Source: Deinococcus koreensis | Lineage (GTDB): Bacteria > Deinococcota > Deinococci > Deinococcales > Deinococcaceae | Direction of reading: 5' to 3' | Assembly: GCF_002901445.1 (NCBI RefSeq) | Contig: NZ_PPPD01000005.1 | Coordinates: forward strand, 1-64,000 | Length of the DNA stretch: 64,000 nt | Made by a program: the position numbers and the translations under genes | Notes under the pieces: generated by a model | Databases searched by the model: none | Told to the model about the DNA's origin: nothing | The model's input: the letters and a program-made list of their open reading frames with translations, nothing else | Shown: positions 41,836 to 50,516 of the stretch, piece after piece | Layout: each line of letters starts with the position of its first letter | Numbering within the stretch: the stretch's first letter is position 1

Positions 41836-44800
41836 GGGTCGTCACCTCTCCTGCCTTCAGGGCGTAAATGGCCTGCTCCGCAGCCCTCGAGAGTGCTGCT
41901 TCGCCCATGCGCCGGCCGAGCGTCATCACCCGCTCGAACGCTTCATGGGTCTGTGCCAAGTCCGCAGCTTTCACCAGCCAGGCCAGAGCGGTGTGTGGAT
42001 CGCTGGATTCTGTCAACGTCGCGCCCTCGTGCAACACCTGTACGACGTGCTTGTGGATCACCTCGCGGTAATGGGTCACCCACTCGCTGGTGCTGTCTAC
42101 GAAAAATGTTCCCCCGTACTGGCGCAACACTTCCCTTGGGTCGCTACTCTCCAGTATGGCAAGTGCGTCACAGCTGATGCGCACAGAGTCGTTGAACACC
42201 CATTCTGGGTTTCGGCGGCCCCGACTTGGCCGGATCAGGTCGGCCGCCAGCGGCATGTTCAAGAGCTTCGCCCCCTCACGGAATGCGCCGTTGAGAGTGC
42301 TCCGGGCAGTGTGACCGGACTGGCGGGCACGCTTGAGATCCGCGCCGCCCCAGACCTCGTCCGCCAGCTCGTCTTGCCGCGCCGTAGGGTGCAACACCCG
42401 GTACACCAGCGCCTCAACGGCGGACACGTGGCCCAGGCGGATTTCTTGGTCGTTTAAAGTCGCCTGCACGCGTCCCAGCGTCGTCAAGTGCAGGCGCAGC
42501 CGTGGTGCGGCATTGGCCGTTGAGGCGCATTGGTCGAGAAGGTGTTGAAACACGTCCGCAGACCACCCACGCTTGACGAACTCACGAAGGAGGGGTTCGA
42601 AGTGCGGGTGTACCATACGCACGTCGGCCACATCCTCGGGCCGCTCTCGCAAGGCCTCTGCCACTGTGCTGGCTTCCGAACGCCCCAGGCGACTTTCCCG
42701 GCGCAGAATTTCTGCCTTTAAAAGTTCGGCCAGAATATTTCTGGTGCTGTGAGTTTTCCAATCCTCATCGATGACTTCCTGGACAAAGGCCAGTGCATCG
42801 CGCAACCCCCCATCCACATAGGCCAAATAGGCTCTGATCAGCCTGATTTTTGTCCATGTGGTGACGTCCAGTTTAGATTTATCCTGGCCTGTCAGGATCT
42901 GAACGCGGTTGAAGGCCTTGACCGCCTCGGCCTGCTGGCCAGACAGCAATTCCGTGTAAAAAAAGTAGTCAAGGGTACTCAGCGCGGCGGTGGCGTTTTC
43001 CTGATGCAGCAGACCCTCGAACGCGTCCCTCGCCAGCTGAACGCCGTCACTCGTTCGACCCTGGACGTGACGGACGTGTGCGAGGGCGCGCTGGGTGATG
43101 GGGATGCCCAACGGGTAGCTTTTTTCACAAGACAGGAGGAAATCCTCTAGCACCTCGCCCGCCTCATCAACCCGCCCTTTGGCCACGTACAGCCGCGCCA
43201 TCCTATCCACAATGGGCATCAGCCGGTTCGTGAGGCCGAGTTGTCGGGCCGCCTGGTACGCGCGCTCGTGGTCGCGCAACGCCAAGTCCCGTTCCTGCCT
43301 TTGCTCCAGAATGTAAGCCCGGACAGACAACGCGGCGATCTTCAAGCTTGCGTCCCCTACGGTCTCTGCGCGCCGGGTGGCCTCCGTGGCCGCTGCCAAT
43401 CCTTCTTCGATCTGCCCGGCGCCGTGGAGGTAAATGGCTTTAAAGCGCAAGAGTTGGATGACTTCCCGCTGCTCCGTCGCCAGCGCCAAGCCGGCTTCGA
43501 TGTGCTGGAGCATGGACGGCAGATCACCGGCCCGGTACGCGTCCAAGCCCAGCGTGAGGTGCGCCGTCGGAGTCGGGGCCAAGCGTACCTGCTCTTGGGC
43601 CAGGACGCGTCCCCGTTCCGTCTCGCCCGTCTCCAAGAATGCCAGCGCCAGGATGGAGCGCAGGGATGCGGTCAGACGGACGCTGGGCACTGGTTCCAGG
43701 GCTTCCCGGGCCAGGAGCCATTCCGCCGCTCGCGCCCAGCGGGGCACCAGTTCCTCAGCCAGACGCATGGCCAGATCCTCGCGTCCCGCCTGAACATAGT
43801 GGCGCACCGCGCTGTACGGCCATCCCTGGGCTTCCGCCTGCTGGCCCGCTTTCAGGTGCAGCGCCTGCCAAGCCGCTACATCATGTTTCAACTGCCCGGT
43901 TAACAACTCGAGCACGACGTCGTGAGGCGCAAATTTTCCTTCGCCCAGAGGAGTGAGAGGGAGGCCGGCGCGGAGCAGGTCATCCAGCCATCCCTGAGGC
44001 AGAACAACGCCCAGGGCGTTGGCATCCTCAGCGCTCCACGTATCGAGGACGGCCAGATGTGGAAGCGTTCGCACCAGTTGCGGGGGTAGGGTGCGAACCA
44101 TGTCCTCAACGAGCGCGGTGGCCGAAACGGGCGTGGGCGACTGGTGCGTGTGCAGGGCCAGCATGCTCCCGGCCGGCCAGCCCTGATATTGCTCTTGCAC
44201 AGTGGTGGACGTCTGCAGTTGTGCACCCAACTCCTGGGCCGCAGTCCTGGTGTCAACTGGGGAGAAGCGCAGGTCGCTTGCGGCCACCAACAGGCCTTCT
44301 CCACGAGCCAAGAAGGGTGCGGCGCTGAACGGGGAGGCGTCGTGTTGGGCCATAAAGAGCCGGTGGCCCTCGCCCAACTCAGTCAACAGGTGGGCGAGGG
44401 CAAGTGCCGCATCACTCCCCAACTGTTCGCCGCCGTCCAGAACGAATGTCAGGTCGGTGTCGTGGGCGTTCAGGTCGGCCGCGAGGGCCGCGATGAACTG
44501 TTCCCGGCTCAGGTCGAGTAGGCTCACCTGATCCCAGTGTTCCGTGCTGACTTCAGCGGCTGCGCTGGCTTGGGCCAGATCGGACAATAGGGCTTTAGGG
44601 TCGCGGTGCTCCCCGGTCAGGCGGAGCCAGACCACCGGGGTGGTCTGGTGTCTGGCCCATTGAGCCAGTGCCGTGGTCTTGCCATATCCAGACGGTGCGA
44701 CAAAGAGGACGACCCTCGCAGCTCCTGCGCGGGCAATAAGACTGTGTACGTGAATGCGATCCACCTCGACCGGCAAAGCCGTTGGCACGACAAACCGGGT

Positions 44801-44866
44801 ATGTGGACGCACGCGCCGTTGGCCCGATGAACCGGAGGGTGGAGACATGCCGCATTTTAGCCACAT
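41810..44866 (-). CDS. Very large SARP/MalT-like transcriptional regulator
   Basis: A 1018-residue protein. The N-terminal P-loop NTPase resembles MalT/STAND ATPases: Walker A VAPSGYGKTTALAQWAR near residue 57, then VVWLRLTGEHRDP and LTFVLDGGEQL as Walker B. A long TPR-like helical region fills about residues 330-740. Toward the C-terminus LRLHLTTLGRVQATLNDQEIRLGHVSAVEALVYRVLH, then the HTH-like LADEVWGG and a BTAD-like end are typical of SARP-related regulators, so the DNA-binding part is C-terminal rather than N-terminal. The start may be the ATG at 44866 or 44848. It is divergent from ssrA, and its targets are unknown. Confidence 0.8.
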   Translation of the reverse strand: MWLKCGMSPPSGSSGQRRVRPHTRFVVPTALPVEVDRIHVHSLIARAGAARVVLFVAPSGYGKTTALAQWARHQTTPVVWLRLTGEHRDPKALLSDLAQASAAAEVSTEHWDQVSLLDLSREQFIAALAADLNAHDTDLTFVLDGGEQLGSDAALALAHLLTELGEGHRLFMAQHDASPFSAAPFLARGEGLLVAASDLRFSPVDTRTAAQELGAQLQTSTTVQEQYQGWPAGSMLALHTHQSPTPVSATALVEDMVRTLPPQLVRTLPHLAVLDTWSAEDANALGVVLPQGWLDDLLRAGLPLTPLGEGKFAPHDVVLELLTGQLKHDVAAWQALHLKAGQQAEAQGWPYSAVRHYVQAGREDLAMRLAEELVPRWARAAEWLLAREALEPVPSVRLTASLRSILALAFLETGETERGRVLAQEQVRLAPTPTAHLTLGLDAYRAGDLPSMLQHIEAGLALATEQREVIQLLRFKAIYLHGAGQIEEGLAAATEATRRAETVGDASLKIAALSVRAYILEQRQERDLALRDHERAYQAARQLGLTNRLMPIVDRMARLYVAKGRVDEAGEVLEDFLLSCEKSYPLGIPITQRALAHVRHVQGRTSDGVQLARDAFEGLLHQENATAALSTLDYFFYTELLSGQQAEAVKAFNRVQILTGQDKSKLDVTTWTKIRLIRAYLAYVDGGLRDALAFVQEVIDEDWKTHSTRNILAELLKAEILRRESRLGRSEASTVAEALRERPEDVADVRMVHPHFEPLLREFVKRGWSADVFQHLLDQCASTANAAPRLRLHLTTLGRVQATLNDQEIRLGHVSAVEALVYRVLHPTARQDELADEVWGGADLKRARQSGHTARSTLNGAFREGAKLLNMPLAADLIRPSRGRRNPEWVFNDSVRISCDALAILESSDPREVLRQYGGTFFVDSTSEWVTHYREVIHKHVVQVLHEGATLTESSDPHTALAWLVKAADLAQTHEAFERVMTLGRRMGEAALSRAAEQAIYALKAGEVTTLSRLHSLN

Positions 44867-44872
44867 GCTGGC

Positions 44873-44901
44873 TTGATGGCATCGACCCTATGTGCTATCC
44901 T
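44873..44901 (+). promoter_or_regulatory. tmRNA promoter
   Basis: TTGATG (44873-44878) and TATCCT (44896-44901) are separated by 17 bp, and the mature RNA begins at 44914. The distance of about 12 nt fits a short 5' precursor trimmed by RNase P. Confidence 0.6.
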
Positions 44902-44913
44902 TTGTCACCCTTT

Positions 44914-45270
44914 GGGGACGCCCCGGTTTCGACGGTGTTCGTAGAAGGTGAAGCAGCGAGCCGAGGACGGTCGTTGGCCTCGTAAATCAACCGACCAAGC
45001 CTTTAACTGGCAACAACAGCGATTCTTTCGCACTGGCTGCTTAATCCCAGCCCAGCGATCGTAAAGCCCGGCCATTGGCGCTACGCGAGCTGACACAAAA
45101 GATGGCTAGCAGAAGAGGGTGCTTCGACCTCTAACGCGAAATTTAGGAGCTGGATTCAAAAGTAGCCTGTCCTTAGGCGACTGAGAGTCGAGATTTAAAT
45201 TAAGGACTACGCTCGTAGACGCCCACCCAAGCAACATCGGACGAGGGTTCGACTCCCTCCGTCTCCACCA
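44914..45270 (+). ncRNA. ssrA: Transfer-messenger RNA (tmRNA)
   Basis: This RNA rescues stalled ribosomes by acting as alanyl-tRNA and then as mRNA for a degradation tag. The 5' end GGGGACGCCCCGGTTTCGAC and the 3' end with GGTTCGACTCCCTCC and TCTCCACCA form the tRNA-like domain: GGGGACG pairs with the CGTCTCC-type acceptor strand and CCA is encoded. The tag frame at 45009-45044 reads GNNSDSFALAA followed by TAA; the ALAA end is the normal protease signal. Length is 357 nt, as expected. A divergent regulator lies upstream and a strong terminator directly downstream. It is normally a chromosomal single-copy gene, which matters for judging where this window lies. Confidence 0.97.
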
Positions 45271-45273
45271 TTC

Positions 45274-45306
45274 AGACGTCTTCTCCTTGGAGAAGACGTC
45301 TTTTCC
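45274..45306 (+). terminator. tmRNA terminator
   Basis: AGACGTCTTCTCC (45274-45286) and GGAGAAGACGTCT (45289-45301) make a perfect 13-bp stem followed by a T-rich tail, starting 4 nt after the CCA end. Confidence 0.95.
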
Positions 45307-45404
45307 TTTGTGCTTGTAGATCAATGTTCTATGATTCGATGTGGTGGATTTTAGAACTTTTGAGAGGCATGCTCCACACTCTTTTTGTGTAAGTTGACTT
45401 TTCA

Positions 45405-46202
45405 ATGTTCTTGAAATCAGAGAGGGTTTGCATAATAGTTGATACCTATCAGTCTCATGATGGCCTGGTTCCCGTTGAAGATGGGGTTGTATTGGTATTC
45501 ACCTATGCACCTTTATCTTGTAACGATGCTGTGAACCAGATCACTGATCAGCTGACGAATGTATTGGGCGAATTGACTCCCAGGCAGCGAGGTCGGGCGG
45601 TCGTAGAGTGCACAAGCGGCGAGCGTCGGCATTGGCTCCTGCTTCACATTAGTTCTGCGCAATTAACAAAAGAGCCACATTTGAAGGATGTACTCCATCA
45701 ACAGCAGATTTTGCTTCATAGGTTTCGGGCCGCAAGATTAGAGTGCGAGGTGGCATCTTTAACTGCCTGTAACACTCTGCAACGCGAATTTCCCCAGCCC
45801 CACATTGAGGATCGCTGCGTGGTGGATCACCAGGGTCGCACGGTCGTCACCCTGACTATGCGCGAAAGCGGCGACGTGACCCAGCCGGGCATCACCCGCG
45901 AGCTGGTGGACTGGCTGTGCGCCCGGGGCAAGTTGGCGTACCTCATTCTGGATTTCCGCAACGAGGCCAACGGCCTGTCCCGCTTTGACCTGACGCTGGT
46001 GCTCACGGCCGACGACGAGACAGAGGGGCAGCACGCAGCCCGCGAGGTCGAGGACGTGATATTTGACAGCCTGGGCGCCCTCGCTAGGCGGGACGCGACA
46101 CGCCGGGTCATGAGCACCCTGCACCGCTCGGCGCCGTTCGGCCGGGTCAGGGCCAAGCTGTTCGCCTGCGCCGCAAACATCGCTGACATGTTTCCGCTGT
46201 AA
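45405..46202 (+). CDS. Unknown protein with composition shift inside the gene
   Basis: A 265-residue frame from the ATG at 45405, with no ribosome site. The first 125 codons are AT-rich (for example IIVDTYQSHDGLVPVEDGVVLVFTYAP) while the rest is GC-rich with typical high-GC codon choice from about 45790. The C-terminal part (QPGITRELVDWLCARGKLAYLILDFRNE, then FDLTLVLTADDETEGQHAAREVEDVIFDSLGALARR) looks like a conserved protein with alternating strands and helices. I do not recognise the family. The N-terminal part may be newer DNA joined to an older gene next to ssrA, a frequent integration site. Confidence 0.5.
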   Translation: MFLKSERVCIIVDTYQSHDGLVPVEDGVVLVFTYAPLSCNDAVNQITDQLTNVLGELTPRQRGRAVVECTSGERRHWLLLHISSAQLTKEPHLKDVLHQQQILLHRFRAARLECEVASLTACNTLQREFPQPHIEDRCVVDHQGRTVVTLTMRESGDVTQPGITRELVDWLCARGKLAYLILDFRNEANGLSRFDLTLVLTADDETEGQHAAREVEDVIFDSLGALARRDATRRVMSTLHRSAPFGRVRAKLFACAANIADMFPL

Positions 46203-46493
46203 GGCGGGGCATCTTCAGACAGCACAGTTCAGTTCGCAAAGAAGAACAGGGATGGCTTGTCGGGATGACGGGCCACTTCTTGCAGTACGTGGGTCAGGGG
46301 GTGGGCGCACCCCGCGCGTGATGCGAGGGGATGCGGCTCCGGAGCGCGTGCGCCCCGGCGCTGGAGGGCCTACGGTAGCCCCCTCGGCGCGCGTGCGCGC
46401 CTTCCCCACCGCTGGAAGCGCACGTGCATCGAGAAACGATCCAGGGTGGCCAGACCTGCCGGCCCACGGAGGCCGGGAAAGGACAAGAACAGA
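46203..46493. other. GC-rich non-coding stretch with short palindromes
   Basis: No gene seen. Several short palindromic runs occur (for example around 46300-46310 and 46395-46410). It leads into the duplicated non-coding block. Confidence 0.4.
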
Positions 46494-46922
46494 GGAGCGC
46501 CCCCCGGCGCGCTGTTTTCATAGTTTCACCAACCGGGGCGCTCTTCGAGCTTAGCGTCGTGCTCGCTGCGGTCAAGGGAGGGAGCCTTGACCTCCACTGT
46601 GCGCGCCGCACAGGCGCTCACGCGCCGCCCCTCGCCGGGAAAATGTGGGGGGAAGGGCCAAAGGCAAAAGCGAAAAGACAAGGGCCAACAGCGGCCCTGG
46701 ACATCCGCGAGCGGCATGCAGGGTGAGGCCGTTTCCGGGCCAGGACGGGCGCCGGAGGCGCGGCGCTTCTCAAGATGGAGAGACACGTGGGCGGGGCAAG
46801 TAGCGCGAGGGGCCGTCCCCGAGCGTGGGGCCAGCGGCGCGCGTGCCCCCGGACATACGTGGGTTTACCTGCTTACGGGTATACCTGCTTTTCTTGACAG
46901 CTAAGTAAGTTTGATATATACT
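46494..46922 (+). repeat. Long non-coding direct repeat, copy 1
   Basis: The first about 165 bp are nearly identical to 54844-55010. A second shared block (from about 46836) runs up to the promoter at 46922 and matches 55107-55197. Each copy holds the inverted repeat GAGCGCCCC and GGGGCGCTC (here 46495-46503 and 46535-46543). The block ends in GGTTTACC boxes and a promoter of the shared type. Not protein-coding. Confidence 0.8.
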
Positions 46923-46974
46923 TATGAGTGTAGGGGGCACCCTCCACACCCGCCCCCTGCATGGAGGAGCCAAG
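46894..46974 (+). promoter_or_regulatory. Shared promoter-operator-leader module A (parB-like gene)
   Basis: -35 TTGACA (46894-46899), 17 bp, -10 TATACT (46917-46922). The inverted repeat TAAGTA (46902-46907) and TACTTA (46919-46924) overlaps the -10 box. The leader folds as AGGGGGC (46932-46938) with GCCCCCT (46952-46958), a 7-bp stem with 13-nt loop, followed by GGAGGAG and the ATG at 46975. An ATG at 46924 lies inside the promoter and cannot be the start. Confidence 0.85.
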
Positions 46975-48768
46975 ATGACCGCAGCCACCCCCCTGCCCGC
47001 CGACCCCACGCCCGCCCTGCGCCTTACGCCGCCCCAGGAGGCCCCCGCCGCCGACGTGGTGCGTGTGCCGTGGAACAGTCTGCGCCGCAGCGAGTTCAAC
47101 CCCCGGCGCACCTTTGAGGACAAGCCACTGTTTGAGCTGGCCGTGGACATTTACCACAAGGGCCTCTTACAGAACCTCGTGGTGCGCCCGCACCCTACTG
47201 AGGACGGCGCGTATGAACTTGTGGCCGGGGAGCGCCGTTACCGCGCTGTGGGGCTGCTGGTCGAGGGCCTGGAACTCGTGGACGACCAGGGCGGCGAGAG
47301 CGCCATGCTCCAGGTGGCCGGGGACTACACGGTGCCTGTCCAGATTCGGCACCTGACCGATCAGGAGTTGATTGAACTCGCCATCACGGAAAACTCGCAG
47401 CGCGAGGACGTGACCCCCCTGGAGGAAGCGGACGGGTACGCACGGCTGACCGGGCTGGGCATGAAGCCAGATGAGATTGCCGCCCGCAGCGGCCACCCGT
47501 TGCGGCGCGTCGAGCAGCGCCTGACGCTGGCCTACGGCCTGGGCAAAGAGGGCCGCAAGCTGCTGACCGAGGACAACATCAACCTCGCGCAGGCCCAGGT
47601 GATCGCGCAGACCACGGGCGAACTCAAGCGGCATCTGGTGAAGCTGGTGCGCGAGAACCCCCGCCAGTACAGCGCCGAGCAGTTACGGAAGCTGACCACG
47701 GACGGGCGCGTGCTGGTGTCCAACGCTCTGCTCGATGTGGAGGCGTCGGGCCTCGCCGTGTGCGAGGACATGTGGGGCCTCATCCCGGCCTACTTCCGGG
47801 ACACCGCCAAGGCCCAGGCGCTCCACCTTGAGGCCCTTGAGGCCCAGGCGCAGCACGACCGCGACAGCGGACAGTGGGCCTTTGTGGACGTGCTGCCGTG
47901 CAGCACCCACGGGAACGTGCGGAACCTGCCGTGGAGCACCTACCGCACCTCCGGCCCGAAAGAGTTGCAGGGCGTGGTCTACCTTCACAGCCCGAGCGGG
48001 GAGATGCACCGCCATGAGGGCGCGGTGCGCGAGGAAGCCGCCAAAGCCGCCGAGAAGGCCAGGCAGAGCCAGTGGCGTGCCCAGGCCCACGCAGAAGTGG
48101 CCGCGCAGCCGCCCGAGAACCGTCCGGTGCGGGACGCCGCCCACCGCATCGGCCAGGAGGCCCGTGCCCGTGTGCTGTGGGGGAGCCTCGCCACCGACCC
48201 CAAGCGGTGCCTTGCCCTCACCGTCCAGGGGCTGTTTGAGAGTGCGAGTGAGGTCAGGGTCAAGACGGAAACAGCCCCCAGCCTGAGCGCCCCCCTGCCG
48301 GAAGTCGTAACCCTGGTGCAGCGGTGGGCCGCCGAGCGCCCCGACCTGTTCCAGACGCACGAAGAGGGCACGATGGTGAATGGCCTCTACGGGACAGAAT
48401 TCCACGCCGCCCTGATGGAGCTGAGCGAAGGCGATCTATTGAGCCTGCTCGCGTACCACATGCATGACTCGCTGCACCACTGGACGGCCTTCAGCGCCAC
48501 GGCCCGCCCTGGGGAGCTGGCGGTGCATGTGGCCCAGCAGATCGGCGCGGACAAGCGGCTGGCGCAGGAGTGGACGGTGACGGCGGACTACCTGAGCGCG
48601 TACACCATCCCGCAGCTCACGGCCCTCATCGCCACGATGCCGGGGAAGGTGCAACCCGCCGCTGCGCCCAACAGTGGCAAGAAGGAGCTTGTGGGCCGCA
48701 TCGTGGAAGTCGCCGGGGCGCTCCGTGAGGCCGGGTGGGTGCCGGACGTGGTGAAGTTCCAACGGTAA
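46975..48768 (+). CDS. ParB/Spo0J-domain protein
   Basis: A 597-residue protein. The N-terminal ParB/sulfiredoxin-like domain spans about residues 20-150: VPWNSLRRSEFNPRRTF, then GLLQNLVVRPH, the GERRYRA box near 85 and ITENSQREDVTPLEEA near 137. These are the CTP-binding and clamp motifs of ParB proteins. An HTH region follows (MKPDEIAARSGHPLRRVEQRL). The C-terminal 350 residues are unusual and unassigned, larger than in normal chromosomal ParB. It has no ParA partner beside it; the ParA/RHH pair lies 7.5 kb away. It may serve partition, replication control or antirestriction, as in KorB- or plasmid ParB-like proteins. Confidence 0.85.
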   Translation: MTAATPLPADPTPALRLTPPQEAPAADVVRVPWNSLRRSEFNPRRTFEDKPLFELAVDIYHKGLLQNLVVRPHPTEDGAYELVAGERRYRAVGLLVEGLELVDDQGGESAMLQVAGDYTVPVQIRHLTDQELIELAITENSQREDVTPLEEADGYARLTGLGMKPDEIAARSGHPLRRVEQRLTLAYGLGKEGRKLLTEDNINLAQAQVIAQTTGELKRHLVKLVRENPRQYSAEQLRKLTTDGRVLVSNALLDVEASGLAVCEDMWGLIPAYFRDTAKAQALHLEALEAQAQHDRDSGQWAFVDVLPCSTHGNVRNLPWSTYRTSGPKELQGVVYLHSPSGEMHRHEGAVREEAAKAAEKARQSQWRAQAHAEVAAQPPENRPVRDAAHRIGQEARARVLWGSLATDPKRCLALTVQGLFESASEVRVKTETAPSLSAPLPEVVTLVQRWAAERPDLFQTHEEGTMVNGLYGTEFHAALMELSEGDLLSLLAYHMHDSLHHWTAFSATARPGELAVHVAQQIGADKRLAQEWTVTADYLSAYTIPQLTALIATMPGKVQPAAAPNSGKKELVGRIVEVAGALREAGWVPDVVKFQR

Positions 48769-48901
48769 CGCGCCTGGGGGCCAGTAAGCCCCCCAGGCTC
48801 TGAGTGCCCGCCAGAGTGGCCAGCTTGCTGAGCGGCGCGGATGGAGGCAGAACAGCGAAACGTGAACGTGTGCGAACTCTTCCGCAGGCTGAGGAGGAGA
48901 T

Positions 48902-48923
48902 GAAGGGGGATGTGCCCCCCTTC
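48902..48923 (+). terminator. Terminator after the ParB-like gene
   Basis: GAAGGGGG (48902-48909) pairs with CCCCCTTC (48916-48923), loop ATGTGC. A weak T-containing tail follows. It separates this gene from the next promoter at 48947. Confidence 0.65.
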
Positions 48924-48946
48924 GCTTGCTTTTGGCAGATGTTTTC

Positions 48947-48995
48947 TTGACTTATAACTATGTATTCCATATACTTATACCAAGGAGGAAGTCAC
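48947..48995 (+). promoter_or_regulatory. Shared promoter-operator module B (primase-polymerase gene)
   Basis: TTGACT (48947-48952), 17 bp, TATACT (48970-48975). The repeat is TAACTA (48955-48960) and TACTTA (48972-48977), one mismatch from the consensus. Unlike the other copies it has no leader hairpin; AAGGAGGAA follows directly and the ATG is at 48996. Confidence 0.8.
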
Positions 48996-50033
48996 ATGCC
49001 GTATGCAACCGTTACCCAGTTCGGGCACCATACAGCCATGAGCCTCCCGCCCCACGATCTTTTGCGGACTGCCAGGCAGTACGTGGACGCGGGCCTGAGC
49101 GTCATCCCCGTGGGGGTCAGTGGCAGCTACGCCAAGCACCCGCACTACGACGCCCTCAAGAAGTCGGGGCACTGCTCCTGGGATGAGGGGCGCGGCAAGT
49201 GGGTGGCGACGTGGCTGGCGTTCCGGGAGCGCTTGCCGACGCAAGGTGAGCTGCACGCCTGGTTCATCCTGCACGGCGCGCAGGGTATGGCGCTGGTGAC
49301 GGGCAGGGTCTCCGGCCTGATCGCCCTGGACTTCGATCAGGGGGCCGGGGTGGACACCATGCACCTGCTGGGCATCGAGCCGCATGTGCGGAGCGCCAGC
49401 GGCGGCTACCACGTCTATGTGAGGCATCCCGGCTGGCACGTGTCCACCACCAACAGCACCACCAAGCGCAGCCTGCCGCCCGGCGTGGACGTGCGGGGCG
49501 ACGGCGGCCTGGTCGTGTTGCCTCCCACCGTGACCGACGCGGGCCGCTACGAGCGGTTGCCTGGCAAGAAACTCCTGAACCGGCTGACCATCCCTGAGAC
49601 CGCCGAGCTGGCCGGTCAGCGCTACCGCGTGCGCGAGTTGCTGGGCCTGGCATGCGCGCCGGAGTGCCTGGAGGAAGCGCCGCGCGCGGCCGTGCGTGCC
49701 CCCGTGTTCAATGCGCCGGGTTCGGACGGTGGCGAGCAGCACCGGCGCGTGGACTACATGATGCTGATAGAGCGCGCCCAGAACCTCGCCGCGAACCGTG
49801 GCCGCAACGACGCTGGATTCTGGCTGGCGTGCCAACTGCGGGACAACGATTTTCCCCAGGACGAGGCCCTGGAGGTCGGGCCCTCCTGGCTCTCACTGCT
49901 GCCGGGCACGAACACCAAGGGCGCCAGGGAAGCCTACGTGCTGGCCCACTTTGAGGCCTCGGTGCGCAGCGCCTACCGCAAGGTTCCTGCGGGACGTGAC
50001 TCGAAGCCGTGGGTGAAAGGCTACGGGCGCTGA
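48996..50033 (+). CDS. Bifunctional primase/polymerase (Prim-Pol) domain protein
   Basis: A 345-residue protein starting at the ATG behind AAGGAGGAA. The Prim-Pol fold is clear: AGLSVIPVGVSGSYAKHPHYDALKKSGHCSWDE at the N-terminus, LVTGRVSGLIALDFDQG with the catalytic DxD near residue 107, SASGGYHVYVRHP and LPPGVDVRGDGGLVVLPPTV. Such enzymes start DNA synthesis on plasmids and phages and can also extend primers. The C-terminal 110 residues have no helicase motifs, so a separate helicase is needed. Placed between ParB-like and small unknown genes with a common promoter type, it probably belongs to replication or establishment after transfer. Confidence 0.85.
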   Translation: MPYATVTQFGHHTAMSLPPHDLLRTARQYVDAGLSVIPVGVSGSYAKHPHYDALKKSGHCSWDEGRGKWVATWLAFRERLPTQGELHAWFILHGAQGMALVTGRVSGLIALDFDQGAGVDTMHLLGIEPHVRSASGGYHVYVRHPGWHVSTTNSTTKRSLPPGVDVRGDGGLVVLPPTVTDAGRYERLPGKKLLNRLTIPETAELAGQRYRVRELLGLACAPECLEEAPRAAVRAPVFNAPGSDGGEQHRRVDYMMLIERAQNLAANRGRNDAGFWLACQLRDNDFPQDEALEVGPSWLSLLPGTNTKGAREAYVLAHFEASVRSAYRKVPAGRDSKPWVKGYGR

Positions 50034-50043
50034 ACCGCTTTTC

Positions 50044-50126
50044 ATGACTCATAAGTAAGTTATAAGTATACTTACAAGTGTAGGGGGCACCTTCCACACC
50101 CGCCCCCTGCACAAAGGAGCGGAACC
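50044..50126 (+). promoter_or_regulatory. Shared promoter-operator-leader module C
   Basis: ATGACT (50044-50049), 17 bp, TATACT (50067-50072). TAAGTA (50052-50057) and TACTTA (50069-50074) form the operator repeat. Leader stem AGGGGGC (50082-50088) and GCCCCCT (50102-50108); AAAGGAGCG precedes the ATG at 50127. Confidence 0.82.
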
Positions 50127-50270
50127 ATGTCCCTGACCCCAGCAGAACGCGGTGGGCGTGGCGGTCAACGAACCGCCTGGCGGCACGGCCAGATGCACAT
50201 GGAGTGCACCCTGTCGCCAGGGTTTCCAGACCACTGTGGAGCGGCATTACGGACGCGACGTGCACGCTGA
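50127..50270 (+). CDS. Small 47-residue ORF behind promoter module C, possibly frameshifted
   Basis: The ATG is correctly placed behind the leader and AAAGGAG, and the frame gives MSLTPAERGGRGGQRTAWRHG, ending at TGA 50268-50270. The peptide is basic with two Cys and two Met-His pairs. All other modules drive a normal-sized gene, so this one may be a true small protein or a gene broken by a frameshift: the +1 frame stays open for another 250 bp. Family unknown. Confidence 0.45.
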   Translation: MSLTPAERGGRGGQRTAWRHGQMHMECTLSPGFPDHCGAALRTRRAR

Positions 50271-50516
50271 CATGGCCGCCCTGTGCGGCTCTCCTGGGTG
50301 CCGGTGCCCAGGTGGCGTACGACCCGAACTTGGGTTGCCGGGTGGCCGCCGCCTGAATGACGAGTGGGCGGCCAGGGGCCGCCCACCGCTGAATCACCCT
50401 GCACCAGGTTTCCACACCCGCAAGATGCCCAGTTGGCCGCTGGGAAGGAGCATCCCAAAACCAGCGGCCATTCCTCGCACTTTAACACGCCCCTGCGCGT
50501 CAGGAAAGGATCCGCC

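Noticed and set aside
45240..45270. Attachment-site repeat at the tmRNA 3' end
   Set aside because: I found no second copy of this sequence in the window, so an att pair cannot be claimed.
46252..46554. Plus-strand frame of 100 codons after the unknown gene near ssrA
   Set aside because: It enters the duplicated non-coding block, and the corresponding frame in the second copy does not preserve a protein.
46924..46974. Upstream ATG start for the ParB-like gene
   Set aside because: This ATG overlaps the -10 region and lies before the expected transcript start; the ATG at 46975 has GGAGGAG in front.
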